A model generated the notes under the pieces. That model did no database searches. It saw nothing but the letters and a program-made list of their open reading frames with translations, and was not told the DNA's origin. 64,000 nucleotides of DNA from Streptomyces tropicalis (GTDB taxonomy: Bacteria > Actinomycetota > Actinomycetes > Streptomycetales > Streptomycetaceae), in NCBI RefSeq assembly GCF_029269835.1, contig NZ_JARJBB010000009.1:124001-188000 (forward strand), read 5' to 3'. The translations under genes were made by a program, and so were the position numbers. Below, one piece after another: positions 1 to 8,004 of this stretch (within the stretch, counting starts at the first letter, position 1; every line of letters begins with the position of its first letter).

Positions 1-1
1 G

Positions 2-1987
2 AAGGCGATCGTCGCGATCGAGGACTCGCGCTTCTACCAGCACGGCGCGATCGACCTGAAGGGCGTCCTGCGCGCCCTCAACAAGAACGCGCAGAGCGGC
101 GGCGTCGCGCAGGGCGCCTCGACGCTCACCCAGCAGTACGTGAAGAACGTCTTCGTCGAGGAGGCCGGCGACGACCCGACGAAGGTCGCGCAGGCCACCC
201 AGCAGACCCTCGGCCGCAAGGTCAAGGAACTGAAGTACGCGATCCAGGTCGAGCAGGACCTCGGCAAGAAGAAGATCCTCGAGAACTACCTGAACATCAC
301 CTTCTTCGGTGAGCAGGCCTACGGCGTCGAGGCGGCCGCCCAGCGCTACTTCTCCAAGCACGCCAAGGACCTGAACCTGCAGGAGGCGGCGCTGCTCGCC
401 GGCATCGTCCAGTCGCCGAGCCGGTACGACCCGGTCAACGACGAGGCCGAGGCCACCAAGCGGCGCAACGTCGTGCTGCAGCGCATGGCCGAGGTCGGGG
501 ACGTCTCCCAGGCGGAGGCCGACCGGGCGAAGCAGGCACCGCTCGGCCTGCGGACCACCCAGCCGCGCAACGGCTGCATCACGGCCACCACCGGCGCGGG
601 CTTCTTCTGCAAGTACGTCGAGCACGTCTTCCTCAACGACCCGGTCTTCGGCGCGACCCGCGAGGAGCGGGCCAAGGTCTGGAACCAGGGCGGCCTGACG
701 GTCCGCACGACCCTGGACCCGCAGGCCCAGCAGGCCGTGCAGGCGTCGCTGAAGAAGCACGTCTACCAGACGGACGCGGTCGCCGCGGCCTCCGTGCTGG
801 TCGAGCCCGGCACCGGCAGGATCGTCGCGATGGGCCAGTCGAAGCCGTACGGCTACGGCAAGAACGAGACCGAGATCAACTACTCGGTCGGCAACGACAT
901 GGGCGGCTCGAACTTCGGCTTCCCGACCGGCTCGACCTTCAAGCCGTTCGTGGCGGCGGCCGCGCTGGAGCAGGGCAAGCAGGCGACGCAGGAGTACGCG
1001 TCGCCGTACAAGATGCCGTACCCGAGCCCGGTGCAGACCTGCAGCGGCGCGCCCTGGACCAACCGCGAGAACACCCAGGTCGAGAACGAGAACACCGCGG
1101 AGCACGGCCCGTACCGGATGAAGGAGGCGATGGCGAAGTCCGTCAACACCTACTTCGTCCAGCTGATCTCCGACATCGGCCTGTGCCCGGTGGCCGGCAT
1201 GACCGACAAGCTGCACGTGGTGCAGGGCGACGGGCACAAGCTCCCCGAGAAGCCGTCCATCGCGCTCGGCGCGATCGGCGTCTCCCCGCTGACCATGGCG
1301 AGCGCGTACGCCGCCTTCGCCGACCGGGGCACCTACTGCACGCCGGTCGCCATCCAGTCGATCACGCAGAAGATCGGCAACCGGGAGAAGACGCTCGGCG
1401 TCCCGAAGTCGACCTGCGCGCGGGTCATGTCCCAGAAGACCGCTGACACCGTGAACACCCTGCTCCAGGGCGTGGTCGACTCCGGCACGGGCCAGGAGGC
1501 CGGCCTGTCCGACCGCGACGACGCGGGCAAGACCGGTACGACGGACGAGCGCAAGAACGCCTGGTTCGTCGGCTACACGCCCAACCTGTCCGGCGCCGTC
1601 TGGGTCGGCAGCGCCACCCAGCAGGTCAAGATGATCGACATCAACATCGGCGGCGTGTTCAACCCCCTGGTCTACGGCGGCCAGGTGCCCGGCCCGATCT
1701 GGCGGGACGCGATGACCGGCGCCCTCACCGGCAAGCCGGCCCCCTCCTTCCACCTCGTCGACATCCCGGACGGCGGTGGCAAGGACAAGGGAAAAGGCAA
1801 GACCCCCGGGGGCGGAAGCAACGGGGGAAACAGCGGCACCACCGGTGACATCGGCGGCCTCGTCGGCGGCCTGACCGGAGGCGACAACGGCGGCCCGCTC
1901 CCGAAGCCGAGCTTCTCCCTCCCGGGCGGCTTCTTCCAGGGCCAGACGGGGACGCGCGGCAACGGGTTCGGCGGCCGCAAGGGCTGA
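2..1987 (+). CDS. Class A penicillin-binding protein (transglycosylase/transpeptidase), 5' partial
   Basis: Bifunctional peptidoglycan synthase that polymerises lipid II glycan strands and cross-links stem peptides outside the membrane. The frame is open from the window edge, so the start and the membrane anchor lie upstream. Seen directly: the GT51 motif EDSRFYQHGAID with catalytic Glu at nt 20-22, then QGASTLTQQY near nt 115-140. The transpeptidase domain has GSTFK (Ser at nt 932-934), SVN (nt 1139-1147) and KTGT (Lys at nt 1529-1531). The last 90 or so residues are a Gly/Lys-rich low-complexity tail that probably runs into the wall. A perfect hairpin follows the stop. Only the N-terminus is missing, and all three penicillin-binding motifs are intact. 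Confidence 0.95.
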   Translation, partial: KAIVAIEDSRFYQHGAIDLKGVLRALNKNAQSGGVAQGASTLTQQYVKNVFVEEAGDDPTKVAQATQQTLGRKVKELKYAIQVEQDLGKKKILENYLNITFFGEQAYGVEAAAQRYFSKHAKDLNLQEAALLAGIVQSPSRYDPVNDEAEATKRRNVVLQRMAEVGDVSQAEADRAKQAPLGLRTTQPRNGCITATTGAGFFCKYVEHVFLNDPVFGATREERAKVWNQGGLTVRTTLDPQAQQAVQASLKKHVYQTDAVAAASVLVEPGTGRIVAMGQSKPYGYGKNETEINYSVGNDMGGSNFGFPTGSTFKPFVAAAALEQGKQATQEYASPYKMPYPSPVQTCSGAPWTNRENTQVENENTAEHGPYRMKEAMAKSVNTYFVQLISDIGLCPVAGMTDKLHVVQGDGHKLPEKPSIALGAIGVSPLTMASAYAAFADRGTYCTPVAIQSITQKIGNREKTLGVPKSTCARVMSQKTADTVNTLLQGVVDSGTGQEAGLSDRDDAGKTGTTDERKNAWFVGYTPNLSGAVWVGSATQQVKMIDINIGGVFNPLVYGGQVPGPIWRDAMTGALTGKPAPSFHLVDIPDGGGKDKGKGKTPGGGSNGGNSGTTGDIGGLVGGLTGGDNGGPLPKPSFSLPGGFFQGQTGTRGNGFGGRKG

Positions 1988-2044
1988 GCCCCGTCGCCGG
2001 GCCGTGCCCCGGCACGCCGAACGCGGCCACCACACGCGCCACCT

Positions 2045-2093
2045 CACGCACCGAGCGGGTGCCGGCACAATGCCGGCACCCGCTCGGTGCGTG
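2045..2093. terminator. Strong bidirectional terminator hairpin
   Basis: Perfect 23-bp stem (2045-2067 with 2071-2093) and a 3-nt CAA loop, placed between the convergent PBP and YqeY genes. There is no T tract, which is usual for high-GC actinomycete terminators. Just after it, the 15-mer GGACCCGATCCCCGT occurs twice (2099-2113 and 2125-2139). Confidence 0.75.
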
Positions 2094-2216
2094 TGCGGGG
2101 ACCCGATCCCCGTACGGGATGCGAGGACCCGATCCCCGTGCGTGTGCGAGGAACCGGGCTCCGCCGCCCGGTCTCGGTCCGGCCGGGCCGGACGCGGGGC
2201 CCCGGGCCTCCGCCGG

Positions 2217-2684
2217 TCAGCCCCCGGCCAGCATCCTCTTCACCGCGGCGGCGACGCGGCCGCCCTCGGCCTGCTTCGCGACCTTCGGGTTCACGATCTT
2301 CATGACGGCGCCCATGGCCCGCGGCCCCTCGGCGCCGGCCGCCTTCGCCTCCTGGACGGCCTGGGCGACGATCTCATTCAGCTCGTCGTCGCTCAGCTGC
2401 CGGGGCAGGTACCCGGCCAGCAGCTCGCCCTCGGCCTTCTCCCGCTCGGCCTGCTCGGGACGGCCGCCCTGGGCGAAGGCGTCGGCCGCCTCGCGGCGCT
2501 TCTTCGCCTCCCGGGTGATCACCCCGAGGACCTCGTCGTCGGAGAGCTCGCGCTTCTCCTTGCCCGCGACCTCCTCCTTGGTGATCGCGGCGAGGGTCAG
2601 CCGGAGCGTGGAGGAGCGGAGCTCGTCGCGCTCCTTGATCGCGGCGTTGAGGTCATCGTGCAGCTTCGACTTGAGCGTGGTCAT
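2217..2684 (-). CDS. GatB/YqeY domain-containing protein
   Basis: A 155-residue helical protein of the YqeY family, which resembles the C-terminal tail domain of the tRNA-dependent amidotransferase subunit GatB; its role as a separate protein is unsettled. Family features seen: a start reading MTTLKSKLHDDLNAAIKE, then LRLTLAAI, a charged KEEVAGKEKRELSDDEV stretch and the C-terminal GAVMKIV segment. I chose the ATG at 2682-2684 because the residues after it match the usual family N-terminus; the frame upstream is open but non-conserved. Convergent with the PBP gene across a strong hairpin. Confidence 0.9.
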   Translation of the reverse strand: MTTLKSKLHDDLNAAIKERDELRSSTLRLTLAAITKEEVAGKEKRELSDDEVLGVITREAKKRREAADAFAQGGRPEQAEREKAEGELLAGYLPRQLSDDELNEIVAQAVQEAKAAGAEGPRAMGAVMKIVNPKVAKQAEGGRVAAAVKRMLAGG

Positions 2685-2824
2685 GACGCCGATTGTCGCA
2701 GGTGCGCCGAGCCGCCCGCCCCCCGATTTCCCCCGGCGCACCCGCGTGTTGGCCCGCCGCGCCCGCCACCCTCGATCAACTGGACGATTACCGCTGTCCC
2801 GCGCGGGCCTGACACGATGGAGGC

Positions 2825-3751
2825 ATGCGCGCGCGATACGGAGTACCCCTGGGCATCACGGCGGTCGCGGCCGCCGGTCTTCTCTACTCCGCGGGCTTCG
2901 AGGCCCGCTCCTTCCGCCTGCGACGGGTCACCGTCCCCGTCCTGCCCGCCGGGGCGCCCCCGCTGCGTGTGCTGCAGGTCTCGGACATCCACATGGTCCG
3001 CGGCCAGCGCAAGAAGCAGCGCTGGCTGCGCTCCCTGGCCGGACTGCGCCCGGACTTCGTGATCAACACCGGGGACAACCTCTCCGACCCCGAGGGCGTG
3101 CCGGAGGTGCTGGACGCGCTCGGGCCGCTGATGGAGTTCCCCGGCGCGTACGTCTTCGGCTCCAACGACTACTACGGCCCGAAGCTCCGCAATCCGGCCC
3201 GCTACCTGATCGAGAAGACCCAGGGCCGCCACGGCCTGAACGGCAACGCGCCCGCCGTCGGCGTCGTCCACAACCCGTGGGAGGACCTGCGCGACGGCTT
3301 CGACGCGGCGGGCTGGCTCAACCTGACCAACACGCGCGGCACGCTGAAGGCCGGGGGCACCTCCGTCGAGCTCACGGGCCTGGACGACCCGCACATCAAG
3401 CGGGACCGCTACGCGCGGGTGGCGGGCGGCCCGTCCGGCACGGCGGACTTCTCGATGGGCGTGGTGCACGCCCCGTACCTGCGCACGCTGGACGCCTTCA
3501 CCGCCGACGACTACCCGCTGATCCTGGCCGGCCACACCCACGGCGGACAGCTCTGCATCCCCTTCTACGGCGCCCTGGTCACCAACTGCGACCTGGACAC
3601 GGACCGCGTGAAGGGCCTGTCCACCCACACCGCCGAGGGCCGCACGTCGTACCTGCACGTGTCGGCGGGCTGCGGCACCAACCGCTACACCCCGGTCCGT
3701 TTCGCCTGCCCCCCGGAGGCGACGCTGTTGACGCTGGTGGGGCGCGCGTAG
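2825..3751 (+). CDS. Metallophosphoesterase (calcineurin-like)
   Basis: A 308-residue membrane-anchored phosphoesterase. A hydrophobic segment at about residues 7-25 (GITAVAAAGLLYSAGF) should hold it on the membrane with the catalytic domain outside. The two-metal site motifs appear in order: SDIH, GDN, GSND and GHTHGG. This matches the YkuE/UDP-2,3-diacylglucosamine-hydrolase-like group common beside PBP genes in actinomycetes; the substrate cannot be deduced. The ATG at 2825 follows a weak GGAGG-like site (GATGGAGGC) at close spacing. It stands alone, divergent from the YqeY gene. Confidence 0.92.
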   Translation: MRARYGVPLGITAVAAAGLLYSAGFEARSFRLRRVTVPVLPAGAPPLRVLQVSDIHMVRGQRKKQRWLRSLAGLRPDFVINTGDNLSDPEGVPEVLDALGPLMEFPGAYVFGSNDYYGPKLRNPARYLIEKTQGRHGLNGNAPAVGVVHNPWEDLRDGFDAAGWLNLTNTRGTLKAGGTSVELTGLDDPHIKRDRYARVAGGPSGTADFSMGVVHAPYLRTLDAFTADDYPLILAGHTHGGQLCIPFYGALVTNCDLDTDRVKGLSTHTAEGRTSYLHVSAGCGTNRYTPVRFACPPEATLLTLVGRA

Positions 3752-3880
3752 CGGCACCGGACGACGAGTACGGCGTCCGCCCCGGCCCCCGGGCCGGACG
3801 CCGCCCTCCCGCGCCGTCGCCCCTCACCCGGACGCCGCACCCGGATCGCCCGCTCCGCCCCTCCTTCCTACCGTGAGGGC

Positions 3881-4666
3881 ATGACCGCCCCGATACCCCG
3901 GGACATGCCGGACATCCCCGCGATCCCGGGCATCCCCGTGCTCATGCCGTCGGCCGTCCCCGCGGCCGCGGTGATGTCGCCCGTACGCCGCCCCTGGGCG
4001 GCCCTGTACCGGCTGCTGATCGCCGGCGCGTGCGCGGCCGCGGTGGCCGTCGAGGTGGCCATCGGCCCCCCGGCCCACGTCCTGAGCCACTTCGTCGTCC
4101 AGAGCAACATCCTGCTGGCCCTGGTCATGCTCCTCGCGTCCCGCAGGGCCTGGGCCGCCCGCCGCCCCCTGCCCGCCGCCCTGACCGGCGCGGCCCTGCT
4201 CTACGTGCTGATCGGGGCCCTGGTCCACCACGTGCTCCTGACCCGGATGTCCCCCACGTTCTCCCTGACGGGCGAGCCCGGCACCCACACGGTGTGGCAG
4301 GCGGCGGCCCGCACGGTCCTGCTCACCGCGGCACCGGTCGCGGCGCTCCTGGACTGGCTCCTGCTGACCACCCCCGACCGGCTGCACCTGCGCCAGGCCG
4401 CGCCGTGGCTGCTCTACCCGCTGGTCTACCTGACCTTCATCCTCACCCGGGGGGAGCTGCTGCTGCCGGGCACGCCCGACCGCTATCTGTACCCGTTCCT
4501 GGACGTCGTCCAGCGCGGCTACAAGCACGTCCTGGGCAACGCCCTCCTCCTGGGCCTGTCCTTCTACGCCCTCGCCGTCCTCCTGGTGGCCGTCGACCAC
4601 ACCCGCCCGAACCCCGTCCGGCGCCGCTACAGAACCGGATTTCGTCTCCGGCCACCGGTGGGCTAA
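3881..4666 (+). CDS. Pr6Pr-type integral membrane protein
   Basis: A 261-residue protein with about six membrane segments, starting near residues 45-65 and ending near 240. It fits the Pr6Pr (FAR-17a/AIG1-like) family: a conserved FVVQSN motif in the second helix region, HHVLL, and YPLVYL followed by a C-terminal block with the sequence YPFLDV. Function in bacteria is unknown; animal AIG1/ADTRP relatives hydrolyse lipid esters, and nothing here shows the bacterial protein does so. The TAA stop (4664-4666) overlaps the candidate -10 box of tRNA-Pro. Confidence 0.8.
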   Translation: MTAPIPRDMPDIPAIPGIPVLMPSAVPAAAVMSPVRRPWAALYRLLIAGACAAAVAVEVAIGPPAHVLSHFVVQSNILLALVMLLASRRAWAARRPLPAALTGAALLYVLIGALVHHVLLTRMSPTFSLTGEPGTHTVWQAAARTVLLTAAPVAALLDWLLLTTPDRLHLRQAAPWLLYPLVYLTFILTRGELLLPGTPDRYLYPFLDVVQRGYKHVLGNALLLGLSFYALAVLLVAVDHTRPNPVRRRYRTGFRLRPPVG

Positions 4667-4669
4667 AGT
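4640..4669 (+). promoter_or_regulatory. Candidate tRNA-Pro promoter
   Basis: TAAAGT at 4664-4669 resembles a -10 box, with a weak TTTCGT at 4640-4645 and an 18-bp spacer. This predicts initiation about 20-25 nt before the tRNA. Placement fits, but the -35 is poor. Confidence 0.4.
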
Positions 4670-4698
4670 AAACGTCGTCGCCGCGACAGCAGCGACAT

Positions 4699-4772
4699 CG
4701 GGGTGTAGCGCAGCTTGGCAGCGCGCTTCGTTCGGGACGAAGAGGTCGTGGGTTCAAATCCCGCCACCCCGA
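4699..4772 (+). tRNA. tRNA-Pro (anticodon CGG)
   Basis: Complete 74-nt cloverleaf. The acceptor arm CGGGGTG (4699-4705) pairs with CACCCCG (4765-4771), with discriminator A at 4772. The anticodon loop TTCGGGA gives CGG at 4733-4735, and the T-loop is TTCAAAT. The 3' CCA is not encoded. The 3' half, from 4729, is duplicated at 20493-20538, so this gene is the integration target of the element that follows. It stays functional because the element supplies an identical 3' end. Confidence 0.97.
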
Positions 4773-4774
4773 CA
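4729..4774 (+). repeat. attL: 46-bp direct repeat within tRNA-Pro
   Basis: Identical over 46 bp to 20493-20538. It covers the anticodon stem-loop to 2 bp past the tRNA. Integrase and excisionase genes lie next to it, as expected for an AICE attL. Confidence 0.95.
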
Positions 4775-4779
4775 CTGGT

Positions 4780-4815
4780 CAGAGGCCACATACGGATTTC
4801 CGTATGTGGCCTCTG
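4780..4815. terminator. Hairpin directly after attL
   Basis: A perfect 17-bp stem (4780-4796 with 4799-4815) and a 2-nt loop, starting 8 nt after tRNA-Pro. It probably ends tRNA transcription in the integrated state, replacing the chromosomal palindrome now stranded beyond attR at 20549-20588, and may also end int transcription from the other side. Confidence 0.65.
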
Positions 4816-4824
4816 TCGTGCTCG

Positions 4825-4846
4825 GGGGGCCAAACAGGGGGCCAAA
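4825..4846 (+). repeat. Candidate integrase arm-type sites, left (two GGGGGCCAAA)
   Basis: GGGGGCCAAA occurs at 4825-4834 and 4837-4846, with a 12-bp period. The same pair with the same period occurs at 20370-20391 near the other end of the element, in the same orientation. This matches arm-site architecture for tyrosine integrases. Confidence 0.55.
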
Positions 4847-4855
4847 GGGTTCTGA

Positions 4856-6037
4856 TCAACCCTCGCGGACGCGCTCCCCGCGCCGCTGCGCAAAGATCAC
4901 GTCCATGGCCTCAGCTCCCTCGGTGATGACCGGCCGGAGCTGCTTCCGGTAGACGGCCTCCGTCGTCGCCTGGCTGGTGTGCCCGACGAGCTGCGCGATG
5001 CGCTCCAGCGGGATGCCATGGTCCGAGAGCAGCGAAACGAAGCTGTGCCGCAGCTCGCGGGGCGTCCACTCCGGAACCAGTCCCGCCCTCTTCACGACGG
5101 CCTTGAAATCGCGCCGGACGTTGGCAGCGTCGAGCGGCTCACCGCTCCGCGTCGTGAAGACGCGACCGGTCGGACTCCACTCCGTTCCTCGGGACGCCCT
5201 CTCCTGCTTCTGCCACCGCTTGTGCTCTTCGAGGACGTCGACCACCTGCTTCGGCAGAGCGATGGTCCGGCGACTCTTCCTGGTCTTGGTCTCGCCGTGC
5301 TTGCGCACTGAGCGCCAGACGGCGACGTGGGGCGGGATGCCGTCTTCCGTCTCCAGGAAGAGGTGATCCCAGGTGAGGGGCCGTGCCTCCTCCGTGCGTA
5401 CGCCGCTGAGGAGTGAGAGCACGAGGTAGGCGTACAGCCGCGACGGGCGAGCGGCGGCGAGCACGGCTTCCGCCTGCTCAAGATTCAATGCCTTGCTCGG
5501 ACGGCCCGGCCGTCCTTCCGGAGCGGTGACCAGCAGCGCGACGTTCCGTGCGGCCTTGTCCCTGCGCTGAGCGTGCTCGATGGAGCGACGCAGGACGGCG
5601 AGCAAGTCACGGAGGCTGCGCGTCGCCAGGAATGCAGCCCTGCTGTCCAGCCAGTCGTCGACGTCGTCCGCACTGAGGTCCTTCAGCTTGGCTTTGCCGA
5701 TGAACGGGATCAGGTGCTTGGTCGCCATCGAGCGGTTCTTGCCGATGGTGCCCTTCTCGTCGCGTCCCTTCAGGCCGCGCTCAAGCCAGTCGTTCACCGC
5801 GTCGGCCACGGTGTAGTTGGCCGGCGTCTTGACGCCCGACTGCAGTTCCTTCTTCAAGTCTCGGATCTTCTGGCGGACCTCGGTCTTGGTCTTGCCATAC
5901 ACCTTCGGGCGGCGGCGCTTTCCGTTCGGGGCGTATCCAAGGGACACGGCGCCCACGTAGCGATTCTTCGCGGCGTCCCAATAGATCGTGTCTTCGCCGT
6001 GGCCGGCCCGGCGGGCACGCTTCGGGGTCTCGGTCAT
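4856..6037 (-). CDS. int: Tyrosine site-specific integrase of the AICE
   Basis: A 393-residue recombinase that integrates and, with Xis, excises the element at tRNA-Pro. An AP2-like arm-binding N-terminus and an SAM-like core-binding domain (about residues 80-170) precede the catalytic domain. Catalytic residues seen: Arg in LLSGVRTEEARPLTW, RELRHSFVSLLSDHG for box II, LVGHTS for the second His/Trp position and the Tyr nucleophile in TTEAVYRKQL. The usual box-II His of HxLR is Arg here (RELR), a variant I believe occurs in related actinomycete integrases. ATG at 6035-6037 with GGAGACC before it. It lies 70 bp downstream of xis on the same strand and ends next to attL. Confidence 0.95.
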   Translation of the reverse strand: MTETPKRARRAGHGEDTIYWDAAKNRYVGAVSLGYAPNGKRRRPKVYGKTKTEVRQKIRDLKKELQSGVKTPANYTVADAVNDWLERGLKGRDEKGTIGKNRSMATKHLIPFIGKAKLKDLSADDVDDWLDSRAAFLATRSLRDLLAVLRRSIEHAQRRDKAARNVALLVTAPEGRPGRPSKALNLEQAEAVLAAARPSRLYAYLVLSLLSGVRTEEARPLTWDHLFLETEDGIPPHVAVWRSVRKHGETKTRKSRRTIALPKQVVDVLEEHKRWQKQERASRGTEWSPTGRVFTTRSGEPLDAANVRRDFKAVVKRAGLVPEWTPRELRHSFVSLLSDHGIPLERIAQLVGHTSQATTEAVYRKQLRPVITEGAEAMDVIFAQRRGERVREG

Positions 6038-6107
6038 GTGGTGGTCTCCAAGCGAGCGGGCCGCGCCCGGAGGCGCGGCCCAGTGATGCCAACGAGTGGG
6101 AGTGAGG

Positions 6108-6320
6108 TCAGACGGCTTTTTCCGCCTCGCGCTTGAGCAGCTCGACGTACTGCGCGATGTACTCGGGCGGGATGAGGCGCCGACGGCCGATGCGAACCGT
6201 CTGGAGGCGCCCGAGGCGGATCTCCTCGTAGACCAGCGAGCGGCCGATGCCCAGGGCCGCTGCTGCTTCTTCCGGTCGGTACAGAACCCGCTCAGCGGGA
6301 GAGGTAAGCGTGATGCTCAT
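6108..6320 (-). CDS. xis: Excisionase-type helix-turn-helix protein
   Basis: A 70-residue winged-HTH protein of the excisionase/AlpA type: LYRPEEAAAALGIGRSLVYE, then LGRLQTVRIGRRRLIPPEYI, ending in a basic helix. It should bend DNA at the att sites and direct Int toward excision. I chose the ATG at 6318-6320 because AAGGAG lies 9 nt upstream and the HTH starts soon after; the frame is open much further upstream, but that sequence crosses the octamer array and overlaps the DUF3631 gene. The xis-int order on one strand is the pSAM2 arrangement. Confidence 0.9.
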   Translation of the reverse strand: MSITLTSPAERVLYRPEEAAAALGIGRSLVYEEIRLGRLQTVRIGRRRLIPPEYIAQYVELLKREAEKAV

Positions 6321-6363
6321 CCGGGGTTGCTCCTTGGCAGGTGTCCTGGGGCCTTCTGGGAAG

Positions 6364-6544
6364 TCCGCTACATCCGCTACGCCGCTACATCGCAGGTCAG
6401 CGGGGGTGTTTTTGTAGCGGAGGGGTGGCGTGTAGCGGCTACGCACGCTTTGCGGGGTGGTGGGCGTAGCCGCTACACGCTTCGGTGCCGCTACAGATTC
6501 AGGTGCTCTGAGCTGGGCTGTAGCGGTGTAGCGGATGTAGCGGA
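6364..6544. repeat. Ten-copy octamer array with exact dyad symmetry (candidate replication origin or Rep operator)
   Basis: TGTAGCGG or its complement occurs ten times. Complement orientation: 6365, 6374 (one mismatch), 6382. Forward: 6413, 6431. Complement: 6470, 6488. Forward: 6519, 6527, 6536. Every copy on the left has a mirror copy on the right around one centre near 6454, so the block is palindromic in arrangement over about 180 bp. The inner pair forms a perfect 17-bp inverted repeat (6428-6444 with 6464-6480). The rightmost triplet lies inside the 3' end of the DUF3631 gene. Iteron-like repeats beside replication genes suggest an origin; autoregulation is the alternative. Confidence 0.8.
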
Positions 6545-7651
6545 GTCCTGGGGAGGGGGCGGGCAGTAGCGTGCCCACGCGTCGGCCAGGTCCTCGGCGT
6601 GGAAGCCCTTGAGGACTCCGCCGGCGGTGCGGATGTTGCGGGATCGGATGGGGGCGTTGTCGGCGGTCATGTATTCGCCGAGCATCCGGGCCAGGCGGCG
6701 GTTGTCGAGCGGCTTGCCGTCGAGGTCGGCCCAGGGGGCGTCGTCGAGTGCGTTGAGCCGGTCGAGGATGGCGATGGTGGGCAGCTTGTCCACGCCGATC
6801 AGGACGTGTTCGCGCAGGTCGGTCAACAGGCGGATTCCGAGGCTGTGTTTGTCGGTGGTCTGCGCGGCTTTGACGAGCGTCACGCACGCTTCGCGGGCCC
6901 GCTCGGGCCACTGGCCGCCGATGGCGTCCGCGATGGCCAGGAGCGGCTCCCATACGTCGGCGGGGCGGTCGGTGACGCCGTCGGGCATCTCGGGCCAGGC
7001 CCCGAGCACGAACCCCCGTGCCTGCTCCGCCCATTCGGCCAGGCGGTCGCGGAGCTTGTGGCCCTCGGCTTCGTGGATGCGGGCGCGGAAGGGTTCCACG
7101 CGTTCGTTGCGGGCTCGTCGGCGCATGCGGATGACGATGGAGCGGGTCAGGATCGTGTCGGGCAGTGAGCCGAGTCCGGCGACCGCGACGGCGCAGTACG
7201 AGGGGAATGCCTGCACGGTCTGGTTGCCGCCGTCTCCGATGCACCGGTAGGTGACGCCGGTTCGGCGGTGGCCGGCGTTGAGGAAGCCGCGCAGGTCTTC
7301 GTTGTCTCCTGCCTTGGGGCCGAAGATGGTGTCGATCTCGTCGAACAGGATCGTGGGCCGGCCGTCGGCTCCGGACACGGCCCGGAAGAGGGCGGCGGCG
7401 GACGCGTTGACCGCGACCATCGGGTGGGGCACGAGCGTTTCCACGATCTCCAGCGCCCGGGACTTGCCGGACCCTGGCTCGGGGGACAGGAAGGCGAGTC
7501 GGGGGGTGGAGTCGAAGCAGTCGAGCAGGTGGGCGTGTGCGTCCCACAGGGCGACCGCGACGTATGCGGCGTCGGTGGGGAAGACGTTGAAGCGGCGGTG
7601 GAAGGCTTCCACCTCGTCGAGCAGCGCGGCGCCGTCGATGGGGTTGGTCAT
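6491..7651 (-). CDS. DUF3631 P-loop ATPase, AICE replication protein
   Basis: A 386-residue ATPase. Walker A is LSPEPGSGKSRALEI, Walker B is TILFDEIDTIFG, and a sensor-like stretch (LPDTILTRSIVIRMRRR) follows, typical of DUF3631 proteins found with primase-polymerases in AICEs, where they are thought to act as the replicative helicase or loader. The ATG at 7649-7651 overlaps the TGA of the gene before it (ATGA) and has AGGAAGG upstream, so I prefer it to an ATG 13 codons earlier. The last codons run through the octamer array, where SATSATPLQ is encoded by three tandem octamers. Confidence 0.88.
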   Translation of the reverse strand: MTNPIDGAALLDEVEAFHRRFNVFPTDAAYVAVALWDAHAHLLDCFDSTPRLAFLSPEPGSGKSRALEIVETLVPHPMVAVNASAAALFRAVSGADGRPTILFDEIDTIFGPKAGDNEDLRGFLNAGHRRTGVTYRCIGDGGNQTVQAFPSYCAVAVAGLGSLPDTILTRSIVIRMRRRARNERVEPFRARIHEAEGHKLRDRLAEWAEQARGFVLGAWPEMPDGVTDRPADVWEPLLAIADAIGGQWPERAREACVTLVKAAQTTDKHSLGIRLLTDLREHVLIGVDKLPTIAILDRLNALDDAPWADLDGKPLDNRRLARMLGEYMTADNAPIRSRNIRTAGGVLKGFHAEDLADAWARYCPPPPQDSATSATPLQPSSEHLNL

Positions 7652-8004
7652 GCGGCGGCCCTTCCTTCCTGGTGGGTGCGCAGGGGGCATGCGTCAGGGT
7701 GGGCGGCGTGGTCGTTGATGAGGGCGAGCACCCGAGCACGGCCGATGGCCGAGCGGTCGCGTCCGCATGCGCACTGCGAGGTGGCGGTGGGGACGGCGCC
7801 GCGCGGTGCGACGACGTGCAGCCACCCGACGGGGCGGGGGCCGTTGTCGCCGTGCAGGTCAGAACCACAAGCAGTTCGGACGCCCTGACGGGCGGCGCCT
7901 TTCGGCTCGCCCACGGCCGCAGCGTCCACAGGCTGTGGAGCGGCGTCGGGGCCAGTGGGGGTGGGGGTGTGGCAATCCAGGCGGGGGGAGCGGGGGCCGG
8001 TCAT
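7648..8004 (-). CDS. Small Cys-containing protein of the AICE replication operon
   Basis: A 118-residue protein without a recognised domain. The first half is Pro/Ala-rich and probably disordered. The second half holds CACGRDRSAIGRARVLALI and HAAHPDACPLR, with Cys and His placed as in a small metal-binding site. Its start overlaps the primase-polymerase stop and its own stop overlaps the DUF3631 start (ATGA both times), so the three are translationally coupled. Similar small genes sit between primase and DUF3631 in other Streptomyces AICEs as I recall. A role in replication is inferred only from position. Confidence 0.75.
   Translation of the reverse strand: MTGPRSPRLDCHTPTPTGPDAAPQPVDAAAVGEPKGAARQGVRTACGSDLHGDNGPRPVGWLHVVAPRGAVPTATSQCACGRDRSAIGRARVLALINDHAAHPDACPLRTHQEGRAAA

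Noticed and set aside
6108..7868. One long minus-strand protein covering xis and the DUF3631 region
   Set aside because: Only its last 70 residues (xis) have a recognisable domain and a ribosome binding site; the rest is a shadow of the DUF3631 gene in another frame.
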